A stretch of 64,000 nt of DNA. It comes from Pseudolactococcus insecticola. Lineage in GTDB: Bacteria; Bacillota; Bacilli; Lactobacillales; Streptococcaceae. The stretch is from NCBI RefSeq assembly GCF_011170065.1, contig NZ_BLLH01000011.1:24989-88988 (forward strand). Direction: 5' to 3'. Every line of letters begins with the position of its first letter. Positions within the stretch are counted from its first letter, which is position 1. The notes below the pieces were generated by a model. The model made no database searches. It was not told where the DNA came from and worked only from the letters and a program-made list of their open reading frames with translations. The position numbers and the translations under genes were made by a program. Shown piece after piece: positions 1-8,449 of the stretch.

Positions 1-2052
1 TGTATTATCTGATAAAAAATCAGCATTAAGTTTATCTTCCTTGATAGATTCAAGTATTTTTTTAAAGTTAATCACTTTAGGATCACCTGAAACATTTGCT
101 AAAGCTGTAAACTCACGCGCGACAGTTGAAAGTTTATCTGTAAGCTCAAGCGTCTGGCTTTCAGTCAAAAGTTTTTTATTGTTACTTTCATAATAACTTT
201 TAGCAAAATCTATCTCATCAGAGCTAACTAAAGATTCACTATCAATGTCTATCTTATAAGCTTTATTATACAACCTCTCAAACACTTCCTGCTTTAAGGC
301 AGTTTCATCAATTTTTTTTGTTGAAAAAATTCTTTCGTACCGTTCTTTTGTAAAATCTTTCAGCTTACGTTGAGCACGATTTAAAGTATCCCTCAAAAGT
401 TTCAACTGATTACTTAATATAATAGGCACGTTTTGATGTATCATACGCCAGTATAATCCATCAATAACTTCTTTTTCATTAGTCTTATCACTCACCTTGT
501 CAGGTGTATCTGAAAGGGTATCTTTAGCATAATGCGAGGACTTTCTATAAACTATGGGTGTCAAGAAAGCAACTTCATCATAAGATTGTAAGCTATCATC
601 TACAGGCTTAAATCTGCTAAAACCCTTATGGACTTGCTTCAAGAATTTTTCATAAGGTTTTATTTGAAGGTTATCTACAATCTCTCGCTTAACGACTGAC
701 GTCATCTTCCGCCACCTGCTTAAAGCGTCATGCTCTTTAAGTTTAGTTGTTGGATGGCCCTCTAAATCTAAAGTTTTCGATTTCCCTTTTTCTTTACGTT
801 CATCTTCTTGCGCCATCTCAAGTATTTCTTTATGGATATTACTTGAAATAATTTCTTTATCTACCGCATCGACATAACTTTCTTCAAGACTACTTTCAAG
901 TTTGCTCCCAGGATATAATTCAAGCGTTTTTTTGACAAACCATTCTTCGACTTGTAAATAATTTAATTCCTTATCGTCAGTTTTAAAAATATTACCTATA
1001 GTTTCATCTTCAATTTTTCCTAAAGCCAAATCTTGAAGATTGCTTTCAAGCATTTTATTAAAGATATGCGCGTGATTAGCAGTTAACTTATTTATTCCGA
1101 TAAACTCTATCGTTTTTGATAGAGTTTCAATTAATTCCTTATTTGAAACTAATTCTTTTTCTTGACCCTTGTTTAATTTAAGTTCATCATTTATGATTGA
1201 CTCATTTACAACTTTTAGAAATAATCTACTAAAAATTTCATCTTCATGTAGCACCGCAAACGTCCTATCGTCAAGTTCTATTTCTTTATTTTCTTCACTA
1301 CGTTCAGCTATATCACCAAAATTCTGGCTTATAGGATTAATACGTTCCATTCCTATCAAATTATCCAAAACATTACTTCTAATATTATCTAGTAAAGATA
1401 ATTTAATCGAACCTTTTTCTTCAAACTTACCATTGTATTTAACTAAACGTTTTGGAGAAAAATTTTCGTCAATTACTGCTAAATGACAGTGCAAGTGATT
1501 CGTATCCATTTGTAACACACCAACCATCTTAGGAGACTGATAGCCTGCTTCTTCAAGAAACGTCTGCATAGACTTCTGTATAGCTAATCTTAGCTTAAGC
1601 TGATCAGCTTTATTTAAAAACTGTTTTCTTGCGACTTTATTTTTAAATTCTTCATCAGATTTTGTTTTATTGATGAGATTAAGTTTCAGTAGTGCATCAT
1701 TGTCAAACGAAATAACAAAACGATTCAATGTATGATGATTGTCATAAGCCGCTTGTATATCATTTGCGACCTCTTCTACTTCTTCATCATTTACAGATAG
1801 TTTCTCATTAGTGAAGGCTATACCGTCACTTAGATACAAGTCTAAAAAGTCATCAATAGGTGTAGTCAGTTTATCATATACTTGCGCTTCTTCAACTACG
1901 CCAGATTCTAAGTCTATATGCGCGTGATAATCTAAAAGAGGTTCTCCGACCTCTCCTAAATCTTCCCGTGCCATATAATCATCAACAAATTTTGCAGGTT
2001 TAACTGATCCTGATTCTTTTGTAGAAAATGTATTACTTATAAACACGTCCAT
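1..2052 (-). CDS. Conjugative relaxase, MobP/MobL-like (partial, C-terminus outside window)
   Basis: An open frame of 684 codons starts at ATG 2052 behind an AGAGG ribosome site and runs off the left edge without a stop. Around 1480-1510 it encodes NHLHCHLAVID, an H-x-H-x-H metal-binding motif typical of MOB relaxases that nick and covalently hold the transfer strand at oriT. The rest is highly charged and probably a long helical C-terminal part. It is the last gene seen of the operon that starts at 5031, 12 bp after the preceding stop. Family placement (MobP/MobL type of Firmicutes) is from motif spacing and context only. The catalytic tyrosine was not assigned. The oriT is not recognised in the window and may lie further left. 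Confidence 0.75.
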   Translation of the reverse strand, partial: MDVFISNTFSTKESGSVKPAKFVDDYMAREDLGEVGEPLLDYHAHIDLESGVVEEAQVYDKLTTPIDDFLDLYLSDGIAFTNEKLSVNDEEVEEVANDIQAAYDNHHTLNRFVISFDNDALLKLNLINKTKSDEEFKNKVARKQFLNKADQLKLRLAIQKSMQTFLEEAGYQSPKMVGVLQMDTNHLHCHLAVIDENFSPKRLVKYNGKFEEKGSIKLSLLDNIRSNVLDNLIGMERINPISQNFGDIAERSEENKEIELDDRTFAVLHEDEIFSRLFLKVVNESIINDELKLNKGQEKELVSNKELIETLSKTIEFIGINKLTANHAHIFNKMLESNLQDLALGKIEDETIGNIFKTDDKELNYLQVEEWFVKKTLELYPGSKLESSLEESYVDAVDKEIISSNIHKEILEMAQEDERKEKGKSKTLDLEGHPTTKLKEHDALSRWRKMTSVVKREIVDNLQIKPYEKFLKQVHKGFSRFKPVDDSLQSYDEVAFLTPIVYRKSSHYAKDTLSDTPDKVSDKTNEKEVIDGLYWRMIHQNVPIILSNQLKLLRDTLNRAQRKLKDFTKERYERIFSTKKIDETALKQEVFERLYNKAYKIDIDSESLVSSDEIDFAKSYYESNNKKLLTESQTLELTDKLSTVAREFTALANVSGDPKVINFKKILESIKEDKLNADFLSDNT

Positions 2053-2064
2053 ATAATTATCCTC

Positions 2065-3096
2065 TTACCAAGTCACAGCAATATCAGCAGCGCCTGCTGG
2101 ACAAGAATCATAAACTCTGCCCATGCCTAGAGGTGTATCTATTGTTGTGAAACGTTTTTCACCCATGCCATATGCGACAACAACATAGCCTTCCTCATCA
2201 CGCCACACACCATCACCATCTACTGCCAGCGTGTGTCCTTTGCTTGCTGCAATAGTTTGTATACCTGCCATCGGCAAATTGTAGTACGTATAAGAGATGC
2301 CGTTTTGATTTATGCGCCCTGCTTGTCTAAAGGCTGCTGCAGAGACACTAGCAGTATTTGAAATAGTTTTAGCCTTAGTTTGTTGAGATTGTGCTGCAAC
2401 TGCTGATTGTGGCGCAACTGCTGCGGAGGAAGCATTACCATAGATAACTTTAATTGAGCCTTTGAAATCTTGAATACCTGTCATAGACACTATAAAATTC
2501 ATATCATATGTTCCAGCAACTTCCTTAATATAAGATCCCTTTAATGTAACATACTTTGCTAAAGATTCTTTTGTATCCGCATTGATAATGCTATTAGTAA
2601 TTTCACTAGCAGTTAATCCTTCACCAATCTTTTTATATATAGTAGGTACATATTGAATGCGTATAGTTGATGATTTGTTTTCAGATGTCTTTTCAGTTCC
2701 AGTATTAGGCAAAGTATCATCGGCAGCAGCTGTTGTTCTTGCTGCTTTAGGCAATATACCAATGTTTTTAACAGTGCCTTTATCGGCAGATTCAAGTTCT
2801 TTATTAGATTCATCAATGCTTGCTTGTTTAGCTTTACTTTCTGAAACACTTTTAGACGCAGAAGTATCTTTACTATAATCCTCACGCATTTTCTTATCAA
2901 CTGAAATCTCTGGTATCAAGCCTTTCTTTTCAGAAGATGTCGTCGTTGTTTTTTTTGATATTTGCTTATGTGTACCACTTGAAAGTTGTTTATTAGGATT
3001 TTGTCCAACGTATACTACTGTACCAATTGCACCAGCAGTAATTAGCAGGCCACCAGCTACCACCTTAGCAATATCTTTTGATTGCATATGTATCAT
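2065..3096 (-). CDS. Membrane-anchored secreted protein with C-terminal double-psi-barrel/3D-like domain
   Basis: 343 residues. An N-terminal hydrophobic segment (about 8-30) is followed by a Ser/Thr/Lys-rich low-complexity linker (35-130) that contains LPNTG in mid-protein, which therefore is not a usable sorting signal. Residues about 140-220 form a compact domain I cannot name. The last 90 residues (GHTLAVDGDGVWRDEEGYVV ... DTPLGMGRVYDSC) look like the cystine/Asp-containing 3D or RlpA-like double-psi beta-barrel found beside cell-wall hydrolases and phage lysis genes. It lies directly upstream of the relaxase in the 5031 operon. A role in remodelling the wall at the mating site is inferred. 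An alternative start is the second Met (residue 4). Confidence 0.5.
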   Translation of the reverse strand: MIHMQSKDIAKVVAGGLLITAGAIGTVVYVGQNPNKQLSSGTHKQISKKTTTTSSEKKGLIPEISVDKKMREDYSKDTSASKSVSESKAKQASIDESNKELESADKGTVKNIGILPKAARTTAAADDTLPNTGTEKTSENKSSTIRIQYVPTIYKKIGEGLTASEITNSIINADTKESLAKYVTLKGSYIKEVAGTYDMNFIVSMTGIQDFKGSIKVIYGNASSAAVAPQSAVAAQSQQTKAKTISNTASVSAAAFRQAGRINQNGISYTYYNLPMAGIQTIAASKGHTLAVDGDGVWRDEEGYVVVAYGMGEKRFTTIDTPLGMGRVYDSCPAGAADIAVTW

Positions 3097-3150
3097 TATA
3101 ATTAAATCACCTGCTTTCTTATATTTTTTAATAATATTATATTTTATAGA

Positions 3151-4053
3151 TTATCTTAATGACATAGTTGCAATAATTGGATATATGTAGGATCCAGATC
3201 CTGCGTGACCACCACTTGTTGAAATGAAATTTGTGGTTTGTCCTGTATAATTCTGACCAGAAGCCAAGTTGATGCTTGCACTGACATATCCTGAACTGTT
3301 CACTTCGCCACTAACATAGTTCCCGTTACCGTCAAAGTTTAAGTTATAATTGAGAACAATTGAGCCTTTTTCTAAGCCAATACTGTTTAATCGTGAAATT
3401 GTACCGCTCACTGTTGTACCACCCGAAGTCTTCACAATAGTTGGCTGTGAAGCGTTAATGTTGTAGTATTGTCCTTCATAATGCCCATTTTCAGTATGGC
3501 TGTATTGTGTTACCGCCGAAGCACTTGCACCTGAAACAATAGCTTTGCCTGTATTTGGAATAATAACTTTTTGAGTTGCTTGTGTTGCACTAGAAGTTAC
3601 AGTATTTGTAGCATTTGTTGTTTGAGAACTCTCAAGTGGTACCGAATTTTCTTCAGCTTGTACTTGGTTAGCTGCTTGTGTAGTTGTTTGTGCATGTTTA
3701 GCTGTTTGTGCTAGTTTAACTGCCTGTACTTGCTTAGCTGCTTGTGCTTGTTTGGCTGTCTGTACTTGCTTAGCTACTTGTGCTTGTTTTTCAGCAACTT
3801 CCATATTATACGAAAGCAATTTTTCTTTATAATCCGACTTTTGAGCAAGATATACATATGTATCTGCCAACTTTCTTTGAGATACTCTTTCAGCTTTAAT
3901 TTCTCTCGCGTGTACCGCAGACATTTTTTCCTGTGACTTCTCGTGTCCATATAATGGACCGCAAATAGTAATAATACTCAATGGCAAGACAACTACCGCA
4001 TAACGAGTGAACACTTTTTTATTCGTTTTATTTTTTCTATTCAATATACTCAT
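3151..4053 (-). CDS. Secreted or anchored Gln/Ala-rich coiled-coil protein, unknown function
   Basis: 300 residues. A basic N-terminus and one hydrophobic segment (about 18-36) suggest a signal or anchor. Residues 85-130 are an imperfect AKQVQTAKQAQ repeat predicted to be helical. A Thr/Ser-rich linker follows, then a Gly/Ser/Asn-rich C-terminal domain (about 180-300) that looks beta-rich (TSGGTTVSGTISRLNSIGLE). I do not recognise the family. It sits 24 bp after the stop of the 5031 gene and before the double-psi-barrel protein, so it is probably co-transcribed with the relaxase. An extracellular mating-channel or pilus accessory role is only inference. Confidence 0.5.
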   Translation of the reverse strand: MSILNRKNKTNKKVFTRYAVVVLPLSIITICGPLYGHEKSQEKMSAVHAREIKAERVSQRKLADTYVYLAQKSDYKEKLLSYNMEVAEKQAQVAKQVQTAKQAQAAKQVQAVKLAQTAKHAQTTTQAANQVQAEENSVPLESSQTTNATNTVTSSATQATQKVIIPNTGKAIVSGASASAVTQYSHTENGHYEGQYYNINASQPTIVKTSGGTTVSGTISRLNSIGLEKGSIVLNYNLNFDGNGNYVSGEVNSSGYVSASINLASGQNYTGQTTNFISTSGGHAGSGSYIYPIIATMSLR

Positions 4054-4077
4054 CCATCAAACCAACTTTCTATCTTT

Positions 4078-5031
4078 CTACAAAGAAATTTCATAAGAAT
4101 TTTTCTCAAAAAACCTTTTCACTTCCAGTGAATTCATCATTTTTGCTTCAAGAAAAATTTTATTTTTTCCAACATATTGACCACCTAAAAGAAAATCAAT
4201 AGCATCATGCAAAGACTGCAACTGCGTTGATGAAATAACTAAATATTGACGAATTACCTTGACTTCTTTCCCAACGTAATCAGAAATAACACGTCTTGAC
4301 GTATCTCTAAGCATACCGAGGACTTCATAGTTCTCTACTGCTTGCTTAACATTTTTATCTTGAGAACGTTCATCAAACGCCGCTAAATTATCAACAACGT
4401 CCATAGGTGCAATTGCTGTTAAAATATCAATATTTCTTTTCTTCATAGCATCAAAGAAATTTACACCATTTGTAAGCGACATTTCGTTAATCATATCTTC
4501 ATTGAAATTTGAAAAATTACCATACACTTCAAAAACGGCATATACTGATCCATTAGAAGAAAGAATTCCTTCATTTTTGCCAGCACCAACGGACTTAATC
4601 ATTAAATTAAAATCGTCAGCTTCAATAAGTTTGGGATTAGCATCAGCTTGTGCAAACAATCTTGTTTGTGTAAAAGCGTTTTTATTATCAATTTTCGGAA
4701 GAATTGTAAAAATATACAAAGCAATCAACGTTAAAACGATAAAAATTGTTCCTAAAAGTGATGAAAATAAAATTGATCTAGTAAATGGAATTTGAAATAA
4801 AACATATGCAATAACAAAATAGCCTACAGCAATTGCTAAATTTCTTATTGGTAACATTTTTGTAGTACCTATAACTGGTATTGTTACCTTAACACCACCT
4901 TCAAGAACGCCCATATTCATAAAATCATGCCAAGCATAATAATATCTATCTAAAAGTTTTTTATTCGCATTTGGAATATCTTTTACTTCATCTTCTTTGC
5001 CTTTACTGAAAGGAATCTTTACTCTAGCCAC
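4078..5031 (-). CDS. PrgI-like membrane protein fused to a VirB4 N-terminal-like domain
   Basis: 317 residues starting at GTG 5031 with AAGGTGG upstream. Two transmembrane helices at about 64-86 and 88-112 have short cytoplasmic flanks, as in PrgI/TcpE-type proteins of Gram-positive type IV secretion systems. Residues about 150-310 (SVYAVFEVYGNFSNFNED ... VIRQYLVISSTQLQSL) read like the N-terminal domain of VirB4/TraE proteins, with the 'expression of self, long helix, YLVI strand' order. No Walker motif is present. A separate VirB4-like protein without a P-loop is at 21238-23223, so VirB4 functions appear split over two genes. First gene of the relaxase operon, behind the shared tra promoter at 5061-5098. 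Confidence 0.55.
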   Translation of the reverse strand: MARVKIPFSKGKEDEVKDIPNANKKLLDRYYYAWHDFMNMGVLEGGVKVTIPVIGTTKMLPIRNLAIAVGYFVIAYVLFQIPFTRSILFSSLLGTIFIVLTLIALYIFTILPKIDNKNAFTQTRLFAQADANPKLIEADDFNLMIKSVGAGKNEGILSSNGSVYAVFEVYGNFSNFNEDMINEMSLTNGVNFFDAMKKRNIDILTAIAPMDVVDNLAAFDERSQDKNVKQAVENYEVLGMLRDTSRRVISDYVGKEVKVIRQYLVISSTQLQSLHDAIDFLLGGQYVGKNKIFLEAKMMNSLEVKRFFEKNSYEISL

Positions 5032-5060
5032 TATCTACCACCTTAATTTTGATTGTTTTA

Positions 5061-5098
5061 ATTATATCTAAAAAAAGTGACCCTATTAAGTCACTTTT
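5061..5098 (-). promoter_or_regulatory. tra-box promoter P1 (relaxase operon)
   Basis: On the minus strand, box AAAAGTGACTT (5088-5098) is followed by exactly 21 bp and a perfect -10 TATAAT (5061-5066), about 30 bp before the GTG start at 5031. The -35 position reads AATAGG or TTAATA, so there is no good TTGACA. The box is also the 5' arm of a terminator hairpin. One of nine promoters with the same layout. Confidence 0.7.
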
Positions 5099-5099
5099 A
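5070..5099 (-). terminator. Rho-independent terminator overlapping P1
   Basis: Minus strand AAAAGTGAC / loop TTAATAGG / GTCACTTTT followed by a T run. It would end transcripts from the hydrolase operon (11263 to 7048) and lies immediately before the relaxase operon, sharing bases with the P1 box and the P1 spacer. Because of its A and T runs it could act on both strands. IS copy 1 now sits between it and the beta-helix gene. Confidence 0.7.
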
Positions 5100-5103
5100 G
5101 CCT

Positions 5104-5240
5104 ATGAATCACCCGTCTTTGAAAAAACGGGTTTCTGGGAACACCGCTGACTTACACTTCTCTAAAAGAAGTGCAGAGGTTACGGCTATTAACCAAAGGC
5201 AATTCCTGCCTATACAAGTTTTTACGCTTTTGTAACGCGT
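5104..5240 (-). ncRNA. Predicted TnpB omega RNA (reRNA) of copy 1, guide reading out at 5103-5084
   Basis: TnpB proteins use an RNA made from the tnpB 3' end and the right end of the element, and the guide is the DNA just outside that end. Here the conserved segment after tnpB (5104-5221) contains hairpins (TTCTCTAAAAGAAG type and GACGGGTTTCT region) kept in all copies. The predicted 20-nt guide, read on the minus strand, is AGGCTAAAAGTGACTTAATA. It covers the tra box of P1. The exact 5' end of the RNA cannot be set from sequence. Confidence 0.5.
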
Positions 5241-6424
5241 GTTTTGTTTCTTGAAATTTGTTCCAAAATAACAGCGTGTTTTTCTGGGTCTGACGCCCAT
5301 TCCAAAATGTTTTTGGCTGCGTTTATATCCCGATCAATTAGATGTCCAAAACTATTAGTGTATTTGCGAACAGACAAGTCATGTTTTATGACTTCTTGCG
5401 TTTCATAGTCGACTTGAGTTGTATAACTCGGGTCGATTTTTATTAACGTTTTGCAATACCATTCAGTTTTATAAGCCAACATCTCGCTCAATTTATACCA
5501 TGACGCGTTGGCGATTGCCCGTGCAAGTTTATGATTTTTCATCATTTTGCTTGCTTGAAGTTTTTCAATGGCAATCACGTCGTAGTTTTTGACTAATTGT
5601 GTGGTGTACTTATGCAAGTAGTCTAATCGTTGATTGGCAATCTTTTCCGAGTATTTAGCAATCATATGCTTGGCTCTCGCATAGTTGCTAAAATCATCAA
5701 GTGTCAATTCCTGCCCAGTCAATTTTTTTGTGTTGTGTATCACTTGTATTGCCCTGTTACGTCGTCTAGCTAATCGTACCTCCCAGTAAAGTTTCTTTTT
5801 AGCTAACTGTTTATCAAAACGAATATTAGGTAGTTTGTATTCGTCTGATTGAATAGCTAAATCAGCTAAACCGAGGTCTACACCAACCGACTTACCAGTT
5901 GTGTCGTAAGGCTTAATTTCTGTTTCAGCTAAGACCATGGCATAGTATTTCCCTGTTGGACTAATACGTACTGTGACTCGTTTTATTTTTCCATTTGGAA
6001 TAGCCTTAGCCTTGAAATACACTGCGCCTAATTTAGCTAGTTTAAGATGTTTGTCATCAATTAAGCTCATACCCATCTTGGTAGTGTAGGACTTACGCCC
6101 AAACTTGCGAGATTTAAAGTGTGGGTGCCCGCCTAATTTCTTGAAAAAGCGTTTATAGGCGTCGTTAAGCTGTTGATTTGTTTCTTGCAAAGCTGTGCTA
6201 TCTGCTTCATTAAGCCATTTCAACTCTTGCTTTAAAACAGTCAATAAGCTATTCATGCCAAACGTATTAATGAATTTAGCATTTTTGTTATTCTTATAGC
6301 GAGCTTTTTGCATCTCAAGCATTTCATTCCAAACATAGCGTGAATGATTGATTGTAATATCAATCTGTTCTCTTTGTGAAGCATTGGGATATAGCCGTAA
6401 TTTGAAAGCTTTCAATTTTTGCAT
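5222..6424 (-). CDS. tnpB: TnpB, RNA-guided nuclease of IS605 (copy 1)
   Basis: 400 residues, full length for the family. The N-terminal helical/WED part starts MQKLKAFKLRLYPN. The RuvC-like triad can be read as D183 (GVDLGLADLA), E287 (VIAIEKLQAS) and D364 or D366 (DRDINAAKN). The zinc-knuckle between the second and third acidic residues, normally two CxxC pairs, has no cysteines here (TTQVDYETQ ... YTNSFGHL). Divergent from tnpA with a shared 100-bp promoter region. It is known to cut at guide-matching sites next to a target motif and so keep the IS in place. Copy 1 carries G324 changed to Cys (WYCKT) and HPHFK in place of QPRFK. Confidence 0.9.
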   Translation of the reverse strand: MQKLKAFKLRLYPNASQREQIDITINHSRYVWNEMLEMQKARYKNNKNAKFINTFGMNSLLTVLKQELKWLNEADSTALQETNQQLNDAYKRFFKKLGGHPHFKSRKFGRKSYTTKMGMSLIDDKHLKLAKLGAVYFKAKAIPNGKIKRVTVRISPTGKYYAMVLAETEIKPYDTTGKSVGVDLGLADLAIQSDEYKLPNIRFDKQLAKKKLYWEVRLARRRNRAIQVIHNTKKLTGQELTLDDFSNYARAKHMIAKYSEKIANQRLDYLHKYTTQLVKNYDVIAIEKLQASKMMKNHKLARAIANASWYKLSEMLAYKTEWYCKTLIKIDPSYTTQVDYETQEVIKHDLSVRKYTNSFGHLIDRDINAAKNILEWASDPEKHAVILEQISRNKTRVTKA

Positions 6425-6523
6425 TTGCTTTTTTCTCCTTTCGTATGGTATACTTTATTATATCATATAATAACCAAAAAGAAAGCGCATGCCATTTAAA
6501 AGATGTCGTGTAGGTGATTACGT

Positions 6524-6970
6524 TTGTCAAAGAAAAGAGAACCAATTCATGAACGTGGCTACGTTTATAATTTTCATTTTCATTTAGTTTGGGTAACTAA
6601 ATATCGTCGTTCTATTTTTGAAACGCCAGAGCAAGTCTTAAAGATGAAGACAATACTTTACGATATTGCAAAAAACAATGAGGTGAAGATTGAAAATTTA
6701 GAAGTCATGCCAGACCATGTTCATATGTTAATCAGTTTCAAACCTAAGTATGCACCTACCAGTATAGTTAAATCTTTCAAAGGTACCTCAGCACGTCTAT
6801 GGTTTACAGCTTTTCCTGAAACTAAACAAAAGCTCTGGGGTGGTCATCTTTGGTCAAATAGCTATTTCATGAGTACACTAGGCGATATGTCACGTGATAC
6901 TGTCGCAAACTATATTAAAAACCAAAGGACTCAGAAAGCAGCGAGTGGACGACCTGCTAGCAAGAAATGA
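6524..6970 (+). CDS. tnpA: TnpA, HUH tyrosine transposase of IS605 (copy 1)
   Basis: 148 residues, usual size for the Y1 transposase. The HUH motif is H65-x-H67 (DHVHMLI) and the likely nucleophile is Y130 (VANYIKNQ). It starts at TTG 6524, the only start that gives the conserved MSKKREPIHERG N-terminus. It cuts and joins single-stranded DNA at the element ends and inserts 3' of a TTAT/TTAC-type tetranucleotide. Divergently transcribed from tnpB. Intact, so the element may be active. Confidence 0.92.
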   Translation: MSKKREPIHERGYVYNFHFHLVWVTKYRRSIFETPEQVLKMKTILYDIAKNNEVKIENLEVMPDHVHMLISFKPKYAPTSIVKSFKGTSARLWFTAFPETKQKLWGGHLWSNSYFMSTLGDMSRDTVANYIKNQRTQKAASGRPASKK

Positions 6971-7047
6971 ACATCAGTCTAGTGCATGCTTACATCCCCC
7001 CATTGAAATGAGGGGTTTTTCGCTCGCCTATAATAATTTTCTATGAT

Positions 7048-8337
7048 TCATCGCAACGTCACGTTATAAGCGCCTGGAAACATGAATGTCTTATAGCCAC
7101 TTGGTAATGGAACTCCTACTTTTGGATTCCACTTAATATTTTGTACTAATATATCGTGAGTCCAACCGATTCCTTTGCTTTTCCCTGGTAATGGGGCACC
7201 GTTTAGTGCTGGATTCGGATTATTGTGGTTTCCCATTGGATTTTTCATCTTCTCATACGGTCGCCCCCAGACGTTGTAATCTGTGAAAGTCGAATTTTGC
7301 ATTGTAATGTGATGACTTGGGGCACCTGTTTCTTTTCCACCTTTTGGAGCAATTATCTTGTCAAAGATAGTACCCCCAGCAGAGGCTGCTGTTGCAAAAT
7401 CTACTTGAACACTTTCAGCATAATAAGTATGCACTAATTGGTTTGTCACAAAGGAATTGGCTAACGGGTGATACCCCTTAAAAGTCATTCCTGAAAAAGT
7501 AACATAGGACGCGCCCATGAGGTCAAACATATGGCTATCTATGCCATTGTGAATGAAGGACATATTAGTGAAGTTAAGATGATCTGAGTTCCAAATTGGA
7601 AAAACTAAAATGCTACTACTGGTTCGATTCACTGGATCACTGTCGTTACGTCTGATGAATGTCCCGCCATTCCACGAAATATTGCTGGCATTAACGGCTG
7701 ACATGTACCCAGAACCGATAAATACTGCATTCCTAGCATCAACTTTCTTATTTGACGCCATATAGATACTTGAGCCATCCAAACGATAAATACCTGACAA
7801 AACAGTTGTCCCACCTGATTTAGTTGCATTAATTGCTGTCTGTATGTCACTTGCTGTTTTGATTGTTCCATTTGCATATGTATCACTGATTATCAACCGT
7901 TTTTTATCGCCTGTATAGGCTTGTACAGTGACATTTCCTGAGGTAAGGTGCTTCATTGCATCTATCATAGCAACATAACCATTAGAAGCGTTTTTGACAC
8001 CTTTGTACCAAAAAACATCGTCTTGTCCTTTGCTTTCAGACCAAATTTTGAAATAGACGCCGTTTTTCGTAACATCTGCAGGTACTTTACCTGAAAAATC
8101 AAGTGTCGCTGTAACGTTATCAGTCAATAACTGGTTGTATAGGGACGCTGAACCACTTTGATACGGAGTTCGCAGCCGTGCACCAGTTTTATCTGCAATC
8201 GAGTCAGCACATACTCTATATGGACTTGATTTGCTATGATTATTAGTGTTGCCATGCTGCATTGCTCCAATTATGACAGCTAAAGCTAAAATACCAACAC
8301 ACCTGATTAGTTTCCATTGTTTAGTCAAAATAATCAT
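7048..8337 (-). CDS. Secreted beta-helix protein with N-terminal Bsp-like domain (putative polysaccharide-active)
   Basis: 429 residues. A signal/anchor helix lies at about 8-27 (IRCVGILALAVIIGAM). Residues about 55-150 match the GBS Bsp-like repeat pattern (KIWSESKGQDDVFWYKG), seen in streptococcal secreted wall-binding proteins. The remainder (150-429) has the short-strand, Asn/Gly-rich turns of a right-handed parallel beta-helix (NASNISWNGGTF, ASYVTFSGMTF, HHITMQNSTFTD), the fold of pectate lyases and phage depolymerases. The start overlaps the stop of a 34-codon ORF (ATGA). The partner glycosidase GH43 is two genes upstream. Cleavage of a wall or capsule polysaccharide is inferred. No catalytic residues were assigned. 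Confidence 0.6.
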   Translation of the reverse strand: MIILTKQWKLIRCVGILALAVIIGAMQHGNTNNHSKSSPYRVCADSIADKTGARLRTPYQSGSASLYNQLLTDNVTATLDFSGKVPADVTKNGVYFKIWSESKGQDDVFWYKGVKNASNGYVAMIDAMKHLTSGNVTVQAYTGDKKRLIISDTYANGTIKTASDIQTAINATKSGGTTVLSGIYRLDGSSIYMASNKKVDARNAVFIGSGYMSAVNASNISWNGGTFIRRNDSDPVNRTSSSILVFPIWNSDHLNFTNMSFIHNGIDSHMFDLMGASYVTFSGMTFKGYHPLANSFVTNQLVHTYYAESVQVDFATAASAGGTIFDKIIAPKGGKETGAPSHHITMQNSTFTDYNVWGRPYEKMKNPMGNHNNPNPALNGAPLPGKSKGIGWTHDILVQNIKWNPKVGVPLPSGYKTFMFPGAYNVTLR

Positions 8338-8438
8338 AACACATCTAACGATTCTAAGTATTCATCATAATCATCAATGAAAATTGGCGATTCTATCCAA
8401 TTCTTAATTTTTTTTATTATCATCTTTATTTTTTTCAT
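8334..8438 (-). CDS. 34-residue small ORF coupled to the beta-helix gene
   Basis: ATG 8438, preceded by GTGAGG that overlaps the GH43 stop codon, encodes a Lys/Ile-rich start (MKKIKMIIKKIKNW) and an acidic end (DDYDEYLESL). It stops in an ATGA overlap with the beta-helix gene. Stop-start coupling on both sides argues that it is translated. The charge split suggests a short amphipathic peptide, or simply a coupling ORF that sets expression of the downstream gene. No family is recognised. Confidence 0.5.
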   Translation of the reverse strand: MKKIKMIIKKIKNWIESPIFIDDYDEYLESLDVL

Positions 8439-8449
8439 TTTCGAATTCC

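Larger units (their letters stand above)
5104..7032. mobile_element. IS200/IS605-family element, copy 1 (tnpA + tnpB)
   Basis: A 1929-bp unit bounded by the same ends as the other two copies. The tnpB-side end is TGAATCACCC (5105 on) and the tnpA-side end is ...GCTCGCCTATA (7023-7032). It is flanked on the tnpA side by TTAT (minus-strand reading, 7033-7036), the expected target tetranucleotide. There are no terminal inverted repeats and no target duplication, as expected for single-strand HUH transposition. Subterminal hairpins lie at both ends (ACGGG...CCCGT, CCCC...GGGG). It separates the beta-helix gene (7048) from its terminator (5070-5099). Confidence 0.9.

Noticed and set aside
2740..2760. 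LPNTG in the 3096-2065 protein as a sortase signal
   Set aside because: It lies in the middle of the protein with no hydrophobic segment or charged tail after it.
5109..5300. 63-codon ORF overlapping the tnpB 3' end
   Set aside because: A frame-shifted shadow of tnpB and its omega RNA region, without start signals.
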